Source of the DNA: an uncultured Collinsella sp.
GTDB lineage: Bacteria > Actinomycetota > Coriobacteriia > Coriobacteriales > Coriobacteriaceae
Direction: 5' to 3'
Length of the DNA: 45,960 bases
Assembly: GCA_900546115.1 (NCBI GenBank)
Contig: URBQ01000019.1
Coordinates: 1-45,960 of the forward strand
The notes under the pieces are model-generated. The model made no database searches. It was not told the DNA's origin and saw nothing but the letters and a program-made list of their open reading frames with translations. The translations under genes were made by a program, and so were the position numbers. This document shows, one piece after another, positions 1 through 8,838 of the stretch (positions are counted from its first letter, which is position 1; each line of letters begins with the position of its first letter).

Positions 1-67
1 CTCGGCGACCCCGTTCTCCGCGGCGGGGTTGTCTAAGGCTTTTGTTGAAGCTCGGCCTTTGGCTCAT

Positions 68-103
68 AAAAAACGGGAGATGCAATCTGCATCCCCCGTT
101 TTT
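68..103 (-). terminator. Terminator after the YfcE-type phosphoesterase gene
   Basis: An inverted repeat pairs AAAACGGG and GATGC with GCATC and CCCGTTTT around a 5-nt loop. On the minus strand it ends in a T run, 8 bp beyond the stop at 111, so it fits an intrinsic terminator for the gene ending there. Confidence 0.8.
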
Positions 104-110
104 GTTGCGG

Positions 111-578
111 TTAGTCTAGGTCAATAAACTTGGTGCTTAGGATCTTGCCGTCTTTTACTAGCATTCTGGCCATGGTGGGGCCTCGGGTGCCTCTGGGATA
201 GCTGGCGCTGCCCGGGTTGAGGACTAGGCAGCGGCCCACTTGGGCTTCTTTGGTTGCGTGGGTGTGGCCGTTGATGGCTACGTCTACGGATCCCACCGGA
301 AGGTCTTCGCGGTAGTGGGCTACGGCGAATTTGAGGCCTTCGTAGGTAAAGAGCGCAAGACGGTCTACATCGGGGCCGTAGTCGCGGTAGTAATCGTTGT
401 TGCCCAATACGGCCCGCACGGGGGCGATGGTGCATAGGTGCTCGTAGTCCATCTCTGACGTAAGGTCGCCGGCGTGGATGATCAGGTCTGCGCCCTCAAG
501 CTCATCCAAGAGCGCAGGCGATAAATAGCCGTGGGTGTCCGAGATGATGTCGATGCGCTTGGCGCTTGCGCTGTTCAT
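111..578 (-). CDS. YfcE/MJ0936-type metallophosphoesterase
   Basis: This small (155 aa) cytosolic calcineurin-like phosphoesterase has all the di-metal motifs of the family in order: ISDTHG near residues 12-17, HAGDL near 36-40, GNND near 59-62 and NGHTH near 103-107. Family members of this length hydrolyse phosphodiesters such as bis-pNPP in vitro, and their physiological substrate is usually unknown. The ATG follows GAAGGG by 5 nt, which supports this start. It stands alone on the minus strand, with the terminator of the next upstream gene (618-668) before it and its own terminator after it. I am confident of the family, not of the substrate. Confidence 0.9.
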   Translation of the reverse strand: MNSASAKRIDIISDTHGYLSPALLDELEGADLIIHAGDLTSEMDYEHLCTIAPVRAVLGNNDYYRDYGPDVDRLALFTYEGLKFAVAHYREDLPVGSVDVAINGHTHATKEAQVGRCLVLNPGSASYPRGTRGPTMARMLVKDGKILSTKFIDLD

Positions 579-617
579 GGGATCCCTTCCGCAAAAAACG
601 ATTCGGCAGATACATAC

Positions 618-668
618 AAAAAAGGCCCCACGGCCCCGCAGACGATGGGTCTACAGGGCTGCGGGGCC
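618..668 (-). terminator. Terminator after the first LytTR regulator gene
   Basis: GGCCCCGCAG (632-641) pairs perfectly with CTGCGGGGCC (659-668). On the minus strand the stem is followed by GTGGGGCC and then six T. It begins 6 bp past the stop of the response regulator gene. Confidence 0.8.
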
Positions 669-674
669 AGTGTG

Positions 675-1391
675 CTAGAGACTCAGAGCCTTCTTGAGCG
701 GCACGACGCGGCGGCGAGAAACCGGCACGCGTTCGTCGACGCCCGTAATGCCCAGCTGGATGGCGCCCGAGGGCACCGTCTCAACGTCCGTGACGCACGC
801 TAGGTTGACGATATAGCGGCGGTGAACACGGAAGAAGCCAAAGTCGCAGAGCTTGGCCTCAAACTGCGCCAGCGAGGTCGTCGACAAAAAGCGATCATCG
901 ACGGTATAGATGCAGGAGTAATCGTCCTTGGCCATGATAAAGCGAATGTCGTCCACGGGAATGAGCACCTTGCGGCCGCCCTTTTCCACCGGGATACGCT
1001 CGATGGTCACCTTGCTGTCCGTAACCGGCTTGGCGCGTTGCATGACCTTCTCGATCGCGCGATCCAAGCGAGCTTCCTCGACCGGCTTCATCAGATAATC
1101 GACGGCATCCACGTCGAATGCCTCGACCGCATGGTCGCTATACGCAGTCACAAACACGATCGCCGGCGGATTTTTGAGCTTATGCAGCGCCTCGGCAAGT
1201 TGCAGGCCCGAGGCACCGGGCATCGAGATATCGAGAAACACGACATCCACGCGACTTTCCATAAGCATCTCGATGGCGGAGCGGACGCTCGACGCCTCCG
1301 TGATCGTGCCGATCTTGCCCGTTTGCTCGAGCAGGAAGCGAAGCTCCGAGCGAGCCGGCGCCTCATCATCCACAATCATCGCACGCAGCAT
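675..1391 (-). CDS. LytTR-family response regulator (system A)
   Basis: The 238-aa protein has an N-terminal receiver domain with acidic pocket VDDE (residues 7-10), phospho-acceptor D54 in VFLDISMPG and conserved K102 in MKP. A C-terminal LytTR DNA-binding domain follows, with FFRVHRRYIVNL and a VPVSRRR end. Such regulators bind paired direct repeats and often control surface, export or metabolite-response genes. I chose the ATG at 1391, which has AAAGG 10 nt upstream; a longer reading from TTG at 1412 is possible but weaker. It lies 72 bp downstream of the histidine kinase gene and is last in the glycosyltransferase-kinase-regulator run, with a terminator after it. Its target genes are not visible. 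Confidence 0.93.
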   Translation of the reverse strand: MLRAMIVDDEAPARSELRFLLEQTGKIGTITEASSVRSAIEMLMESRVDVVFLDISMPGASGLQLAEALHKLKNPPAIVFVTAYSDHAVEAFDVDAVDYLMKPVEEARLDRAIEKVMQRAKPVTDSKVTIERIPVEKGGRKVLIPVDDIRFIMAKDDYSCIYTVDDRFLSTTSLAQFEAKLCDFGFFRVHRRYIVNLACVTDVETVPSGAIQLGITGVDERVPVSRRRVVPLKKALSL

Positions 1392-1463
1392 AGGGATAAA
1401 ACCTTTCGTCAACTAACTACGCCGGGCATCCGTCGCATGACGTTGAGCCCGTAGCCTTTTATT

Positions 1464-2807
1464 TTACTCTTGAATGTCAAAGATGCTCTCTGACAAATCA
1501 AGATGAAGGAGCACTTTGGTGCCCTTGCCCGGCGCCGATTCGACACGCGTATAGGAGTGCGGCCCATAAAAGCGATGGATGCGCTCCGAAATATTGTGCA
1601 TGGCCACACCGGCGCCGCCACCCTGGGGAGAGCTGGCGTCGGGGCGGGCAGAGCGCTCGTCAAACAGTCTGGCGGCGGTACCCTCATCCATGCCCACGCC
1701 ATTATCGGCCACGGCAATCAAGATTGCATCCTCGCCGTCTTGGTGAACGGTCACGTCGATCCTCAGGGCGTCGTCATCGCCCATACCATGACGTACGGCG
1801 TTCTCGACAATCGGCTGGATCACGAACGCCGGCACCAGCGTATCTTCCACGTCCTCGGACACATCGAACGTCGCAAGCACGCGGTCCTCGCCAAAGCGGG
1901 CCTTCTCAAAGGTAAGGTAGCGCTTGGTCTGTGCGACCTCGCGCGAGACCGGAATAAGCGATCCCGAGTTGTCGAGTGTGGCACGATAGAACGATGAGAA
2001 CTCACGAAGCAGTTCGCGGGCCCGCAGCGGGTCGGTGCGCGTAAACGATGCAATGGTGTTCAGCGTGTTGAACAGGAAGTGCGGGTTAATCTGCGCCTGC
2101 AGCGCACGCACCTCGGCGCGCGCCGTGAGCTCCTTTTGCACCTCGAGCTCGTGGATGGCGAGCTGCGTGGACAAGATCTCGGCAAAGCCCGAGGCAAGCG
2201 CGTACTGGGTACGGTCGACGGCGCGCGGGGTCTTGTAGTAGAACTTGAGCGTGCCGACGGTACGATCGCCCACCTTGATGGGGGCGATAATGCCGGCGGG
2301 AACTTGGTTGTGCGAGCCGTCCGAGCCCACGACATCCACCATACGGTTGAACGACTGCACGATGCCATGTTCGATAACGTAGCGTGTGGCAAGCGTGTGG
2401 ATGGGAGTATCGGGCAGCAGTTTTTCCTCAAACTCTCCCGCGCAGGCAAGCACGTTGCCCTCGTCGGTGATGGCCACCGTCATGGCGCGCGTCTCGGGCA
2501 AAATGCGCCGGCACACCAAACGCGCCGACTCCTGCGTCAGACCGCCCTTAATGTCCTCGAGCATGGCCGAGGCCACCGAGAGCGTCTCCTCGGTGTACTG
2601 GGAGCGCACCGAATCGGGATTGAGCGTCAAAAAGATAAAGATGCACAGAAAGATGCACAGCAGCGCGCAGGCAATCACCGTGGCGATCGGCTCGATACCG
2701 GTCACCAAGGCAAAAATAAAGTACACCAGCACGCAAATGGCGCAGGCAACGGCAATGATGCGAAAGATTGATATTGAACTATCGCGCTGGGCGCGGCGGT
2801 CGATCAT
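1464..2807 (-). CDS. LytS-type sensor histidine kinase (system A)
   Basis: This is a 447-aa membrane sensor kinase. Two hydrophobic segments (about residues 14-36 and 41-62) are followed by a GAF-like cytoplasmic sensor region (about 75-215). A His_kinase (PF06580) segment carries H243 in NPHFLFN, and a HATPase domain has the N-box PIVENAVRHG and the DNGVGM G-box. It should phosphorylate the LytTR regulator encoded directly downstream. Its ATG overlaps the TGA of the upstream glycosyltransferase gene as ATGA, which implies translational coupling. The signal sensed is not evident: no large periplasmic domain is present, so the input is probably intramembrane or cytosolic. Confidence 0.93.
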   Translation of the reverse strand: MIDRRAQRDSSISIFRIIAVACAICVLVYFIFALVTGIEPIATVIACALLCIFLCIFIFLTLNPDSVRSQYTEETLSVASAMLEDIKGGLTQESARLVCRRILPETRAMTVAITDEGNVLACAGEFEEKLLPDTPIHTLATRYVIEHGIVQSFNRMVDVVGSDGSHNQVPAGIIAPIKVGDRTVGTLKFYYKTPRAVDRTQYALASGFAEILSTQLAIHELEVQKELTARAEVRALQAQINPHFLFNTLNTIASFTRTDPLRARELLREFSSFYRATLDNSGSLIPVSREVAQTKRYLTFEKARFGEDRVLATFDVSEDVEDTLVPAFVIQPIVENAVRHGMGDDDALRIDVTVHQDGEDAILIAVADNGVGMDEGTAARLFDERSARPDASSPQGGGAGVAMHNISERIHRFYGPHSYTRVESAPGKGTKVLLHLDLSESIFDIQE

Positions 2808-3991
2808 TCGGCCCCCTCCAGGATACTGATCAGTTGTGCGTCACGCCAAAGCCCGTCCATGATCTTGGGCCAAAAGCTCTGGAAACGCAGGTAGCTTGCA
2901 GCGTTTTGGCGCGCATAGGCCTTTGCCTCGTCGATGCCATGGCGCCAAATGCGCAGGTAGCCCTCATGCTCGCGGGTAAACACGCTGCGGACCATAGCGG
3001 TCTTGCGCACGCGGTCGTCGAGCTCGCGCGAAATCCACGGGCCCGGGTAGGGCATGAGTGATGCCGCCGTAACGGGAATGAGCTCCTTTTGATGCGCGGC
3101 GAATGTCAACTTGGCCCGTTCGTAGTACCAACGGTATACATCCTGCATAAAGCGCGGTGAGCGCTTTTCGGACTCCGGAGGCAGATGGCGCACGGTCCAC
3201 TCGTTATCGAACCACACGTCGTAGCCAAACATGCGCATGTTAAAGAGGTAATCCAAGTCCTCGCCGCGGGTGATAAACGGGTCAAAGGCCACACGCGTAA
3301 AGGCGCGGGCGTGCAGGGCCATCAGGCCGCCGCACACGTAGTTGGAGCGCGAGATGCGGGTGCCCGAGAGCGCCTTTTTCATCCAACGGTTGAACTCGAT
3401 GCGCTTGGTCCACCAACGATGGCAGATGCCCGCCTTGTCCGTGGGAGCCAGCGGCGAGCCGTCGCGATCGTAGAAATAGCCGCTCTTGACCAAGATCGGC
3501 AAGCCCTGACGCGTCTGCTGCCCCAACGCATAGGTCGCGCGCTTCATAAAGTCGGCGTCGATGACAGTCTCATCGTCATCCAAAAAGATAACCGCGTCAT
3601 GCCCCAGCACAGCGGCACAGGCTAGCCCCATGTTGCGGATGGCACCGTAGCCTCGCAGGCTCACGCACTCGCCCGAACCCTTGGGCGCGATCTGAGCAAC
3701 CCGGTCTGCGATGCGCGAGGCCTGGGTGTTGGTGACAACGGTGACCTTGAGCGTGGGATGCGCGTCGACAATCTCGTGCACGCGCAGCGACACATCGGCT
3801 GTGGCAGAAACAGGACAGACCACCAAAAGGATGATGCGCGGGATGTCGCACACCTGCTCAAGCGAGGCCAGGCAGCGGTCGAGTTCGGGATTGTCTGCGT
3901 TGAGTCGCGTCGAATGGTCATAGGTGCCAGGGGCGTTTGCGCAAGCGTCATCGCCCGCCCAATACGTTGGAATCACGACCGTGGCGTTCAT
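2804..3991 (-). CDS. Family 2 glycosyltransferase
   Basis: This 395-aa protein starts with the GT-A opening VVIPTYWAG and carries a nucleotide-sugar/metal motif FLDDDE near residue 138. A GGLMALHARAF segment and a RGEDLDY acceptor-site motif follow, the last corresponding to the ED catalytic region of GT2 enzymes. There is no transmembrane segment, so it probably acts at the cytosolic face on a lipid-linked or cell-envelope acceptor. The start has GGGAGGG 8 nt upstream. Its stop codon overlaps the start of the LytS-type kinase gene by one base, so enzyme and two-component system are made from one message. Donor and acceptor cannot be told from sequence. Confidence 0.85.
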   Translation of the reverse strand: MNATVVIPTYWAGDDACANAPGTYDHSTRLNADNPELDRCLASLEQVCDIPRIILLVVCPVSATADVSLRVHEIVDAHPTLKVTVVTNTQASRIADRVAQIAPKGSGECVSLRGYGAIRNMGLACAAVLGHDAVIFLDDDETVIDADFMKRATYALGQQTRQGLPILVKSGYFYDRDGSPLAPTDKAGICHRWWTKRIEFNRWMKKALSGTRISRSNYVCGGLMALHARAFTRVAFDPFITRGEDLDYLFNMRMFGYDVWFDNEWTVRHLPPESEKRSPRFMQDVYRWYYERAKLTFAAHQKELIPVTAASLMPYPGPWISRELDDRVRKTAMVRSVFTREHEGYLRIWRHGIDEAKAYARQNAASYLRFQSFWPKIMDGLWRDAQLISILEGAE

Positions 3992-4012
3992 GCCTTACCC
4001 TCCCTGCAACAC

Positions 4013-4046
4013 AAAAACGGGACGCCGCCAAACACAGGCGACGCCC
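4013..4046 (-). terminator. Terminator after the UMF1-like MFS gene
   Basis: On the minus strand a GC-rich stem (GGGGCGTCGCC with GGCGGCGTCCC, including wobble pairs) encloses a 7-nt loop and is followed by GTTTTTG. It lies about 115 bp past the MFS stop codon and just upstream of the glycosyltransferase start. Confidence 0.65.
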
Positions 4047-4162
4047 CGCGACCTAGCTGATTCCATCATACCCACTTGGGCAAATCATTGCTCGCAAGTC
4101 GCAATGTTTATTGCGGATAACCCCAAAAGAGTACCGTGGACAGGCACAATAGCCGCTCGCTC

Positions 4163-5422
4163 CTATGCGGCATGCTCTGCCGCCCGAGTCATGCGGGACA
4201 GGCGGACCAGTAGCATAAAGCCAACGACCAGCAGCACGCCAATGGAAAGGACGCCCAGCGACGGGTTGCCGGTCAGCGAGGTGACGACCGACACCAGGAA
4301 GGTGCCCATAACGCTTGCATAACGACCAAAGATGTCAAAGAAGCCGTAGTACTCGTTGGACTTTTCCTTGGGGATAATGCGGCCAAAGTAGCTACGGCTG
4401 AGCGCCTGCACACCGCCCTGGAACAGGCCGACCATAATGGCAAGCACCCAGAATTCAAAGGCGGTCTTTAGGAAGAACGCGGCGAACAGCACAATCCCCA
4501 TGTAGGCGGCGACCGCCACCAGGATCATGTTGAGCGTGCCCACGCGTCCGGCGAGCTTGCCGTAGATGATGGCGGACGGAAAGGCCACGAACTGCGTAAC
4601 GAGCAGCGCCAGCACCAGCTGCGTCGAATCGATGCCCAAGGCCGATCCGTAACTGGTGGCCATGGAAATGACCGTGTGCACACCGTCGATATAGAAGAAG
4701 AACGCGATCATGTAGACCAGCACGGTCTTATTGTGGGCAATCTCGCGCATGGTGTGTCCGACCTCGGAGAACACACCGCCCACGATGTGGCCGATGGTGT
4801 CCTCGGGACCGCGCTCGCGACCGTACTTTTGCTTATAGGTGCGAATGAGCGGCAGGGTAAAGATGAGCCACCAGGCACCAGTGATGATAAACGACAGACG
4901 CGTTGCCAGCATGGTGGGGATGCCAAGAGCGGGGCCACCCATGATGAGCGCCAGGCAGATGACGAACGGCACGGTGGAACCGATGTAGCCCCAGGCATAA
5001 CCCGAGCTGGACACGGCGTCCATGCGCTCGTCGGTGGTAATGTCAGGCAGCATGGCGTCGTAGAACGTCATAGAAGAGTTAAGGCCGATGGTGCACAGCA
5101 CGTACACGGTCAAAAATGCCATGGCAGACATTGGGATAGCCTGCGCCAGGCAAAGCACCAGGCCCGTGAGGAAGAAGCCCAAGAAGAACTTGATCTTGTT
5201 GCCGGCGTAGTCGGCAAGTGCGCCCAGAATGGGCATGAGCATGGCGATGACCAGCGAGGCGATCGTCTGCGCATTGCCCCAAGCGACCACCAGGTCGGCC
5301 GAGGAAGCGCCGGTATTGATGGCGTTAAAGTAAATGGGCACCACCGAGGTATTGAGCAGCACGAGGGCCGAATTGCCCACATCGTACATAACCCAGTTAC
5401 GCTCGAGCTTGGTGTATTTCAT
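4163..5422 (-). CDS. MFS transporter, UMF1/Atg22-like
   Basis: The protein is 419 aa with about 12 hydrophobic helices. It opens with KLERNWVMYDVGNSA, typical of the UMF1 (unknown major facilitator, Atg22-like, PF11700) family. The paired repeat FGRYASVMG/YFGRIIPKEKSNEYYG region near residue 345 also fits that family. These are plasma-membrane secondary transporters, often suspected of amino-acid or metabolite efflux, without a settled substrate. The ATG is preceded by AAGGG at about 9 nt. It appears monocistronic, with a terminator downstream. The family call is good; function is open. Confidence 0.85.
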   Translation of the reverse strand: MKYTKLERNWVMYDVGNSALVLLNTSVVPIYFNAINTGASSADLVVAWGNAQTIASLVIAMLMPILGALADYAGNKIKFFLGFFLTGLVLCLAQAIPMSAMAFLTVYVLCTIGLNSSMTFYDAMLPDITTDERMDAVSSSGYAWGYIGSTVPFVICLALIMGGPALGIPTMLATRLSFIITGAWWLIFTLPLIRTYKQKYGRERGPEDTIGHIVGGVFSEVGHTMREIAHNKTVLVYMIAFFFYIDGVHTVISMATSYGSALGIDSTQLVLALLVTQFVAFPSAIIYGKLAGRVGTLNMILVAVAAYMGIVLFAAFFLKTAFEFWVLAIMVGLFQGGVQALSRSYFGRIIPKEKSNEYYGFFDIFGRYASVMGTFLVSVVTSLTGNPSLGVLSIGVLLVVGFMLLVRLSRMTRAAEHAA

Positions 5423-5523
5423 GGACAGGGACCCTTCGTATTTGCCCGATATGCAGTTAGTTCATCGTACCCCAATTGTCCAGAAGCACCGGTAAGGATT
5501 CGGCAAAGGGGCACGCATGAGCC

Positions 5524-6468
5524 CTATTCCTCGCGGTCGAACTCCTCATCGGCATTGAGCACGCGACCGCTGTAATTGACATGGTTGGTCACGGCTTCCA
5601 TATCGCCGGTCTCGATAAAGCGGGCAACCGTGCACTCGTAATCGAGCAGCGCGCGGTCAAAGACCTCGGGGAAGCTCTCGGTCGAGACTTCATCGGTAAA
5701 GGGGTTCTTCCATGCCAAGTGGCCCAGGTTGCCGGTACGCTCGGGCAGCTCGGTCGTCACGCGGTGCGCAAGGCCGTCGAGCAGCGAGTAGTCGTGCACC
5801 AAGCCCTCAACCAGCGAGATCGCGCGCGTCTTTGCGGAGCCGGCCGGCTCAATCGCGCGGTAAAGTCGCTGCATATTGGCAACGGCAGCACCGTACTCCC
5901 CCGCCGGAATGTCAATGCCGTACACGCGTCCGGCAACATAGCTCATCAGCACGCCGGCCACGCGATTGATGCGATCGGTGGTGACGATCTCGCCCGCCGG
6001 CGGGTAATCGTCGACCGTAGCGCCATCGCGTTTAAGCTGCAGCATCAGTACATCCAGGTCGCTCTCGATCACGGCATGGACCTGACTGCTCGAATCCTCA
6101 AGCTCTGAATCGGACTCCACGATGCCAAACTGCTGCTCATAGACAAAGGGGTGAGCGTTGCGGTCGAGCACGTAATGAGACAGCAGGCCCAGCGCAAAGG
6201 CACGACCCAAGCTGGCATCGCGCGGCAGCAGATGCGACACGCCGTCGCGCAGGCACGCGAACTGGCGAGACATGCGCGACCGATGCATGACCTGCGCCAG
6301 CAGCGTGCAGTCGGAAACACGCGGTGTCAGAATGTGAAAGAAAAACGGGTCGGGGCCTTGGTTGCCCAAGATAAAGGCAATGCGCTCTTCATCGGACGTG
6401 ATGACGCCCTGCGGAAGACGGTCGATGCTTTCCTCGCCAAACAGATGATGGGTGATAAGCGCGGGCAT
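5524..6468 (-). CDS. Zinc-dependent phospholipase C-like protein
   Basis: A 314-aa protein that starts MPALITHHLFGEE and contains LLSHYVLDRNAHPFVYE near residues 98-114. This matches the HxxxD...H zinc-ligand pattern of the Zn_dep_PLPC family (PF00882). No signal peptide or membrane segment is visible, so it is not an obvious secreted toxin-like phospholipase. Cytosolic members of this family are common in Firmicutes and Coriobacteria and lack a known substrate. The start at 6468 is chosen because AAAGGAT lies 5 nt upstream; the reading frame extends further but without support. It stands between two transcription units on the same strand. Confidence 0.75.
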   Translation of the reverse strand: MPALITHHLFGEESIDRLPQGVITSDEERIAFILGNQGPDPFFFHILTPRVSDCTLLAQVMHRSRMSRQFACLRDGVSHLLPRDASLGRAFALGLLSHYVLDRNAHPFVYEQQFGIVESDSELEDSSSQVHAVIESDLDVLMLQLKRDGATVDDYPPAGEIVTTDRINRVAGVLMSYVAGRVYGIDIPAGEYGAAVANMQRLYRAIEPAGSAKTRAISLVEGLVHDYSLLDGLAHRVTTELPERTGNLGHLAWKNPFTDEVSTESFPEVFDRALLDYECTVARFIETGDMEAVTNHVNYSGRVLNADEEFDREE

Positions 6469-6560
6469 AATGATCCTTTCGATTTCATTCGATGCCACCC
6501 ATTATGCCCACCGCGCGCCCATGCCAAACCTGCGATGGTAAACGACAGCACGCAAGCCTC

Positions 6561-7295
6561 TTACGCAAGCCCCAGGTGCGACTTGACCTCGGCGGCACGA
6601 CGACGGGACACCGGTACCGTCGAGTTCACGCGGTCGAGCCTGAGCTCCATCAACCCCGTGGAGCCAATCTCAACATTGTGCACGTCTTCCAAATTGACCA
6701 GGTAGCTGCGATGAACGCGAATAAAGCCCTCGGAGTCCAAGCGACGCTCGAGCGAAGAGATCGACTCATTGATCAGGTACGTTCCCTCGGCGCAGATGGC
6801 GTTGCAAAAATCGGCGCGCGCCTCAAAGTAGCAAACGTCTGCGGCGGGAATGAACACCTTTTTGCCCCCGCGGTCCACCGTCAGACGCAAAGGCTGGCGC
6901 GGAGCGTGGATAACACGACGGACGCCCAAGGCCGCCTCGATCTTGTCGAGTGCCTTTGACAGGCGTGCGTCCTCAACCGGCTTGACGACATAATCGACGG
7001 CATCGAGGTTATAGGCATCAGCCGCATACTCGGCAAATGCCGTCACAAACACCACGACCGGCGGCGTCTTTAGGTTCTGCAGCGTCTCGGCAAGCTCAAT
7101 TCCCGAGCGACCGGGCATGGTAATGTCTAAAAACAACACGTCGGGCTTGTTCGACAGAATCGACTCCACGGCTTCGGGGACATTGCCCGCCTCGGCAATA
7201 TGACCCACACGCGTATCCTTTTCCAATAGATAGCGTAGCTCAGCCCTAATAGGAGGCTCGTCATCAACCACCAAGATGTTCCATCCCTCGGACAT
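6561..7295 (-). CDS. LytTR-family response regulator (system B)
   Basis: The 244-aa protein has a receiver domain with VVDDE (9-13), phospho-acceptor D57 in LFLDITMPG and a KP loop in DYVVKPVEDAR. A LytTR domain with FIRVHRSYLVNLEDV and a VPVSRRRAAEVK tail follows. It is clearly paralogous to the system A regulator at 675-1391. The ATG at 7295 follows GGGGAA by about 7 nt. It lies 39 bp after its cognate kinase gene, forming a two-gene operon. Output genes are unknown; the LytTR binding sites (two direct repeats about 10 bp apart) were not located by eye. Confidence 0.93.
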   Translation of the reverse strand: MSEGWNILVVDDEPPIRAELRYLLEKDTRVGHIAEAGNVPEAVESILSNKPDVLFLDITMPGRSGIELAETLQNLKTPPVVVFVTAFAEYAADAYNLDAVDYVVKPVEDARLSKALDKIEAALGVRRVIHAPRQPLRLTVDRGGKKVFIPAADVCYFEARADFCNAICAEGTYLINESISSLERRLDSEGFIRVHRSYLVNLEDVHNVEIGSTGLMELRLDRVNSTVPVSRRRAAEVKSHLGLA

Positions 7296-7334
7296 ATGCG
7301 CTTCCCCTCTTTTTTCTCTCAATCCAACCGCGCG

Positions 7335-8720
7335 CTACACCTTCATCGGCGCCGGCTCATGCGGCTCGCCGTTCAGCTCGACGATGACCTGCGTTCCCAC
7401 GCCCTCCTGGGACTTCACGCGCATGCCAGAATCTTCCCCGTAAAAGAAATGGATGCGCTGAAGCACGTTGAAGAGCGCCAGGCCGCAGCCTCGTTTGATG
7501 GAGCCGTCGGCGGTAATGCTCTCGGGCTCCTCTCGGCGATGCTGCTCAAACAGGTGCGCGCAGACTTCTTCGCTCATACCGATGCCGTCATCTTCGACGA
7601 TGATCTCCAGACCGTCATCGGTCTCAAAAGCCCTAACACGAATAGAAAGCGGCTCGGTCTCGCGCTGCGCATGCTTGATGCAGTTTTCGAGCAGCGGCTG
7701 CAAGATAAACGGCGGCACCATGCTGTCGCGCACCTCAAAGTCGATATCGACCGAGACGCGCAGACGGCCGTCGCCATACCGGGCCTGCATAAGGTTGATG
7801 TAACGAGTGCCCTGTTCCACCTCGTGCTCGAGCGTTGTGAGGGTATCGGAATCGGACAGTGTCTGACGGTAGTAATTGGAAAAGTCGATGAGCAGCGACC
7901 TGGCCTTGTCCGGCTCGGTACGTACGAGCGACACAATGGTGCTGATGGTGTTAAACAGAAAATGAGGATCGACCTGCGATTGCAAGGCGCGCAGCTCCAC
8001 GCGGGCCGTAAGCTCGTCCTGGCGCTCGAGCTCAAAGCTCGCAAGCTGCGTGGAAATGAGGTCGGCAAAGCCCGAGGCGAGCGCCGTCTGGCGCATATCG
8101 ATGCTGCTCAGACGGGGATAATACAGCTCGAGCGTGCCCACGCAATGCCCGCGCACGGTAAGCGGTGCGACAATACCGGCGCGCAGGCGCGGAAAGTAGC
8201 CACCTGTCTCGGTCGAGGCATCGCGCGAGAAAACGCTTTGCTCACCGCTGTTGATCACATTGAGCGTGGTCCGCAGCACCACCGGGGTGCCCGCGGGGCA
8301 TTTTGCCGAGTCCTCGCCCCAGCTTGCCAACACCTGCTTGCCGTCGGTAAAGCAGATGGCAGAGGCGATGGTTTCGGACAGGATGATCTTAGAGGCGCCC
8401 AGGGCAGCTTCGGGCGTAAGGCCGCGCGACGTGTAGGCGAATATTTTCGACGCGATGGCGAGCGTGCGGTCGGTAGCGCTCGATGTGAGGTCGTCGGGAA
8501 CGACAAAGACGTACGAGAAGAAGAAGCACAGCATGACCAAGCCGGCAATGACGACAACGGCCGGAACGGGATTGGGATTATCGGTTAGATCCCAGATGAG
8601 CAGCAGGATAAGCAGCGGAACGACAATACCGAGCAAGATGGCTTGAACCACATGCTGAGCGGTACGAAAGACCTTGGTAGAGTTGTAGCTCTTGCCCAGA
8701 ATCAGCCTATTGAGATCCAC
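7335..8720 (-). CDS. LytS-type sensor histidine kinase (system B)
   Basis: The kinase has two N-terminal membrane segments (about residues 24-43 and 52-74) and a GAF-like region (about 85-225). The phospho-acceptor H253 lies in DPHFLFN, where most relatives have NPHFLFN. The N-box is PLLENCIKHA and the G-box DDGIGM. For the start I prefer GTG at 8720, because AAGGAG sits 6 nt before it; the ATG at 8726 would directly abut that ribosome-binding site. This gives 461 aa. It is the partner of the LytTR regulator 39 bp downstream and a diverged paralogue of the system A kinase. The stimulus is unknown. Confidence 0.92.
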   Translation of the reverse strand: MDLNRLILGKSYNSTKVFRTAQHVVQAILLGIVVPLLILLLIWDLTDNPNPVPAVVVIAGLVMLCFFFSYVFVVPDDLTSSATDRTLAIASKIFAYTSRGLTPEAALGASKIILSETIASAICFTDGKQVLASWGEDSAKCPAGTPVVLRTTLNVINSGEQSVFSRDASTETGGYFPRLRAGIVAPLTVRGHCVGTLELYYPRLSSIDMRQTALASGFADLISTQLASFELERQDELTARVELRALQSQVDPHFLFNTISTIVSLVRTEPDKARSLLIDFSNYYRQTLSDSDTLTTLEHEVEQGTRYINLMQARYGDGRLRVSVDIDFEVRDSMVPPFILQPLLENCIKHAQRETEPLSIRVRAFETDDGLEIIVEDDGIGMSEEVCAHLFEQHRREEPESITADGSIKRGCGLALFNVLQRIHFFYGEDSGMRVKSQEGVGTQVIVELNGEPHEPAPMKV

Positions 8721-8759
8721 CGTCATCTCCTTCTTACTGACGCACCCCATAGCAATAAA

Positions 8760-8779
8760 GAGGGCCGCAAGCGACCCTC
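8760..8779 (-). terminator. Terminator after the amidohydrolase gene
   Basis: GAGGG and CCCTC arms, extended by an inner GC pair, lie 60 bp beyond the amidohydrolase stop. On the minus strand they are followed by TTTATT. Confidence 0.6.
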
Positions 8780-8838
8780 TCCATTGCATTATGCAATCAA
8801 AAACTGTGTTTTACATCCAGCCATCGACAAACGGTATC

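Noticed and set aside
1..60. Possible end of a structural RNA or another gene at the left edge
   Set aside because: ACCCCG/CGGGGT can form a short hairpin, but the fragment is too short to assign to any RNA or gene.
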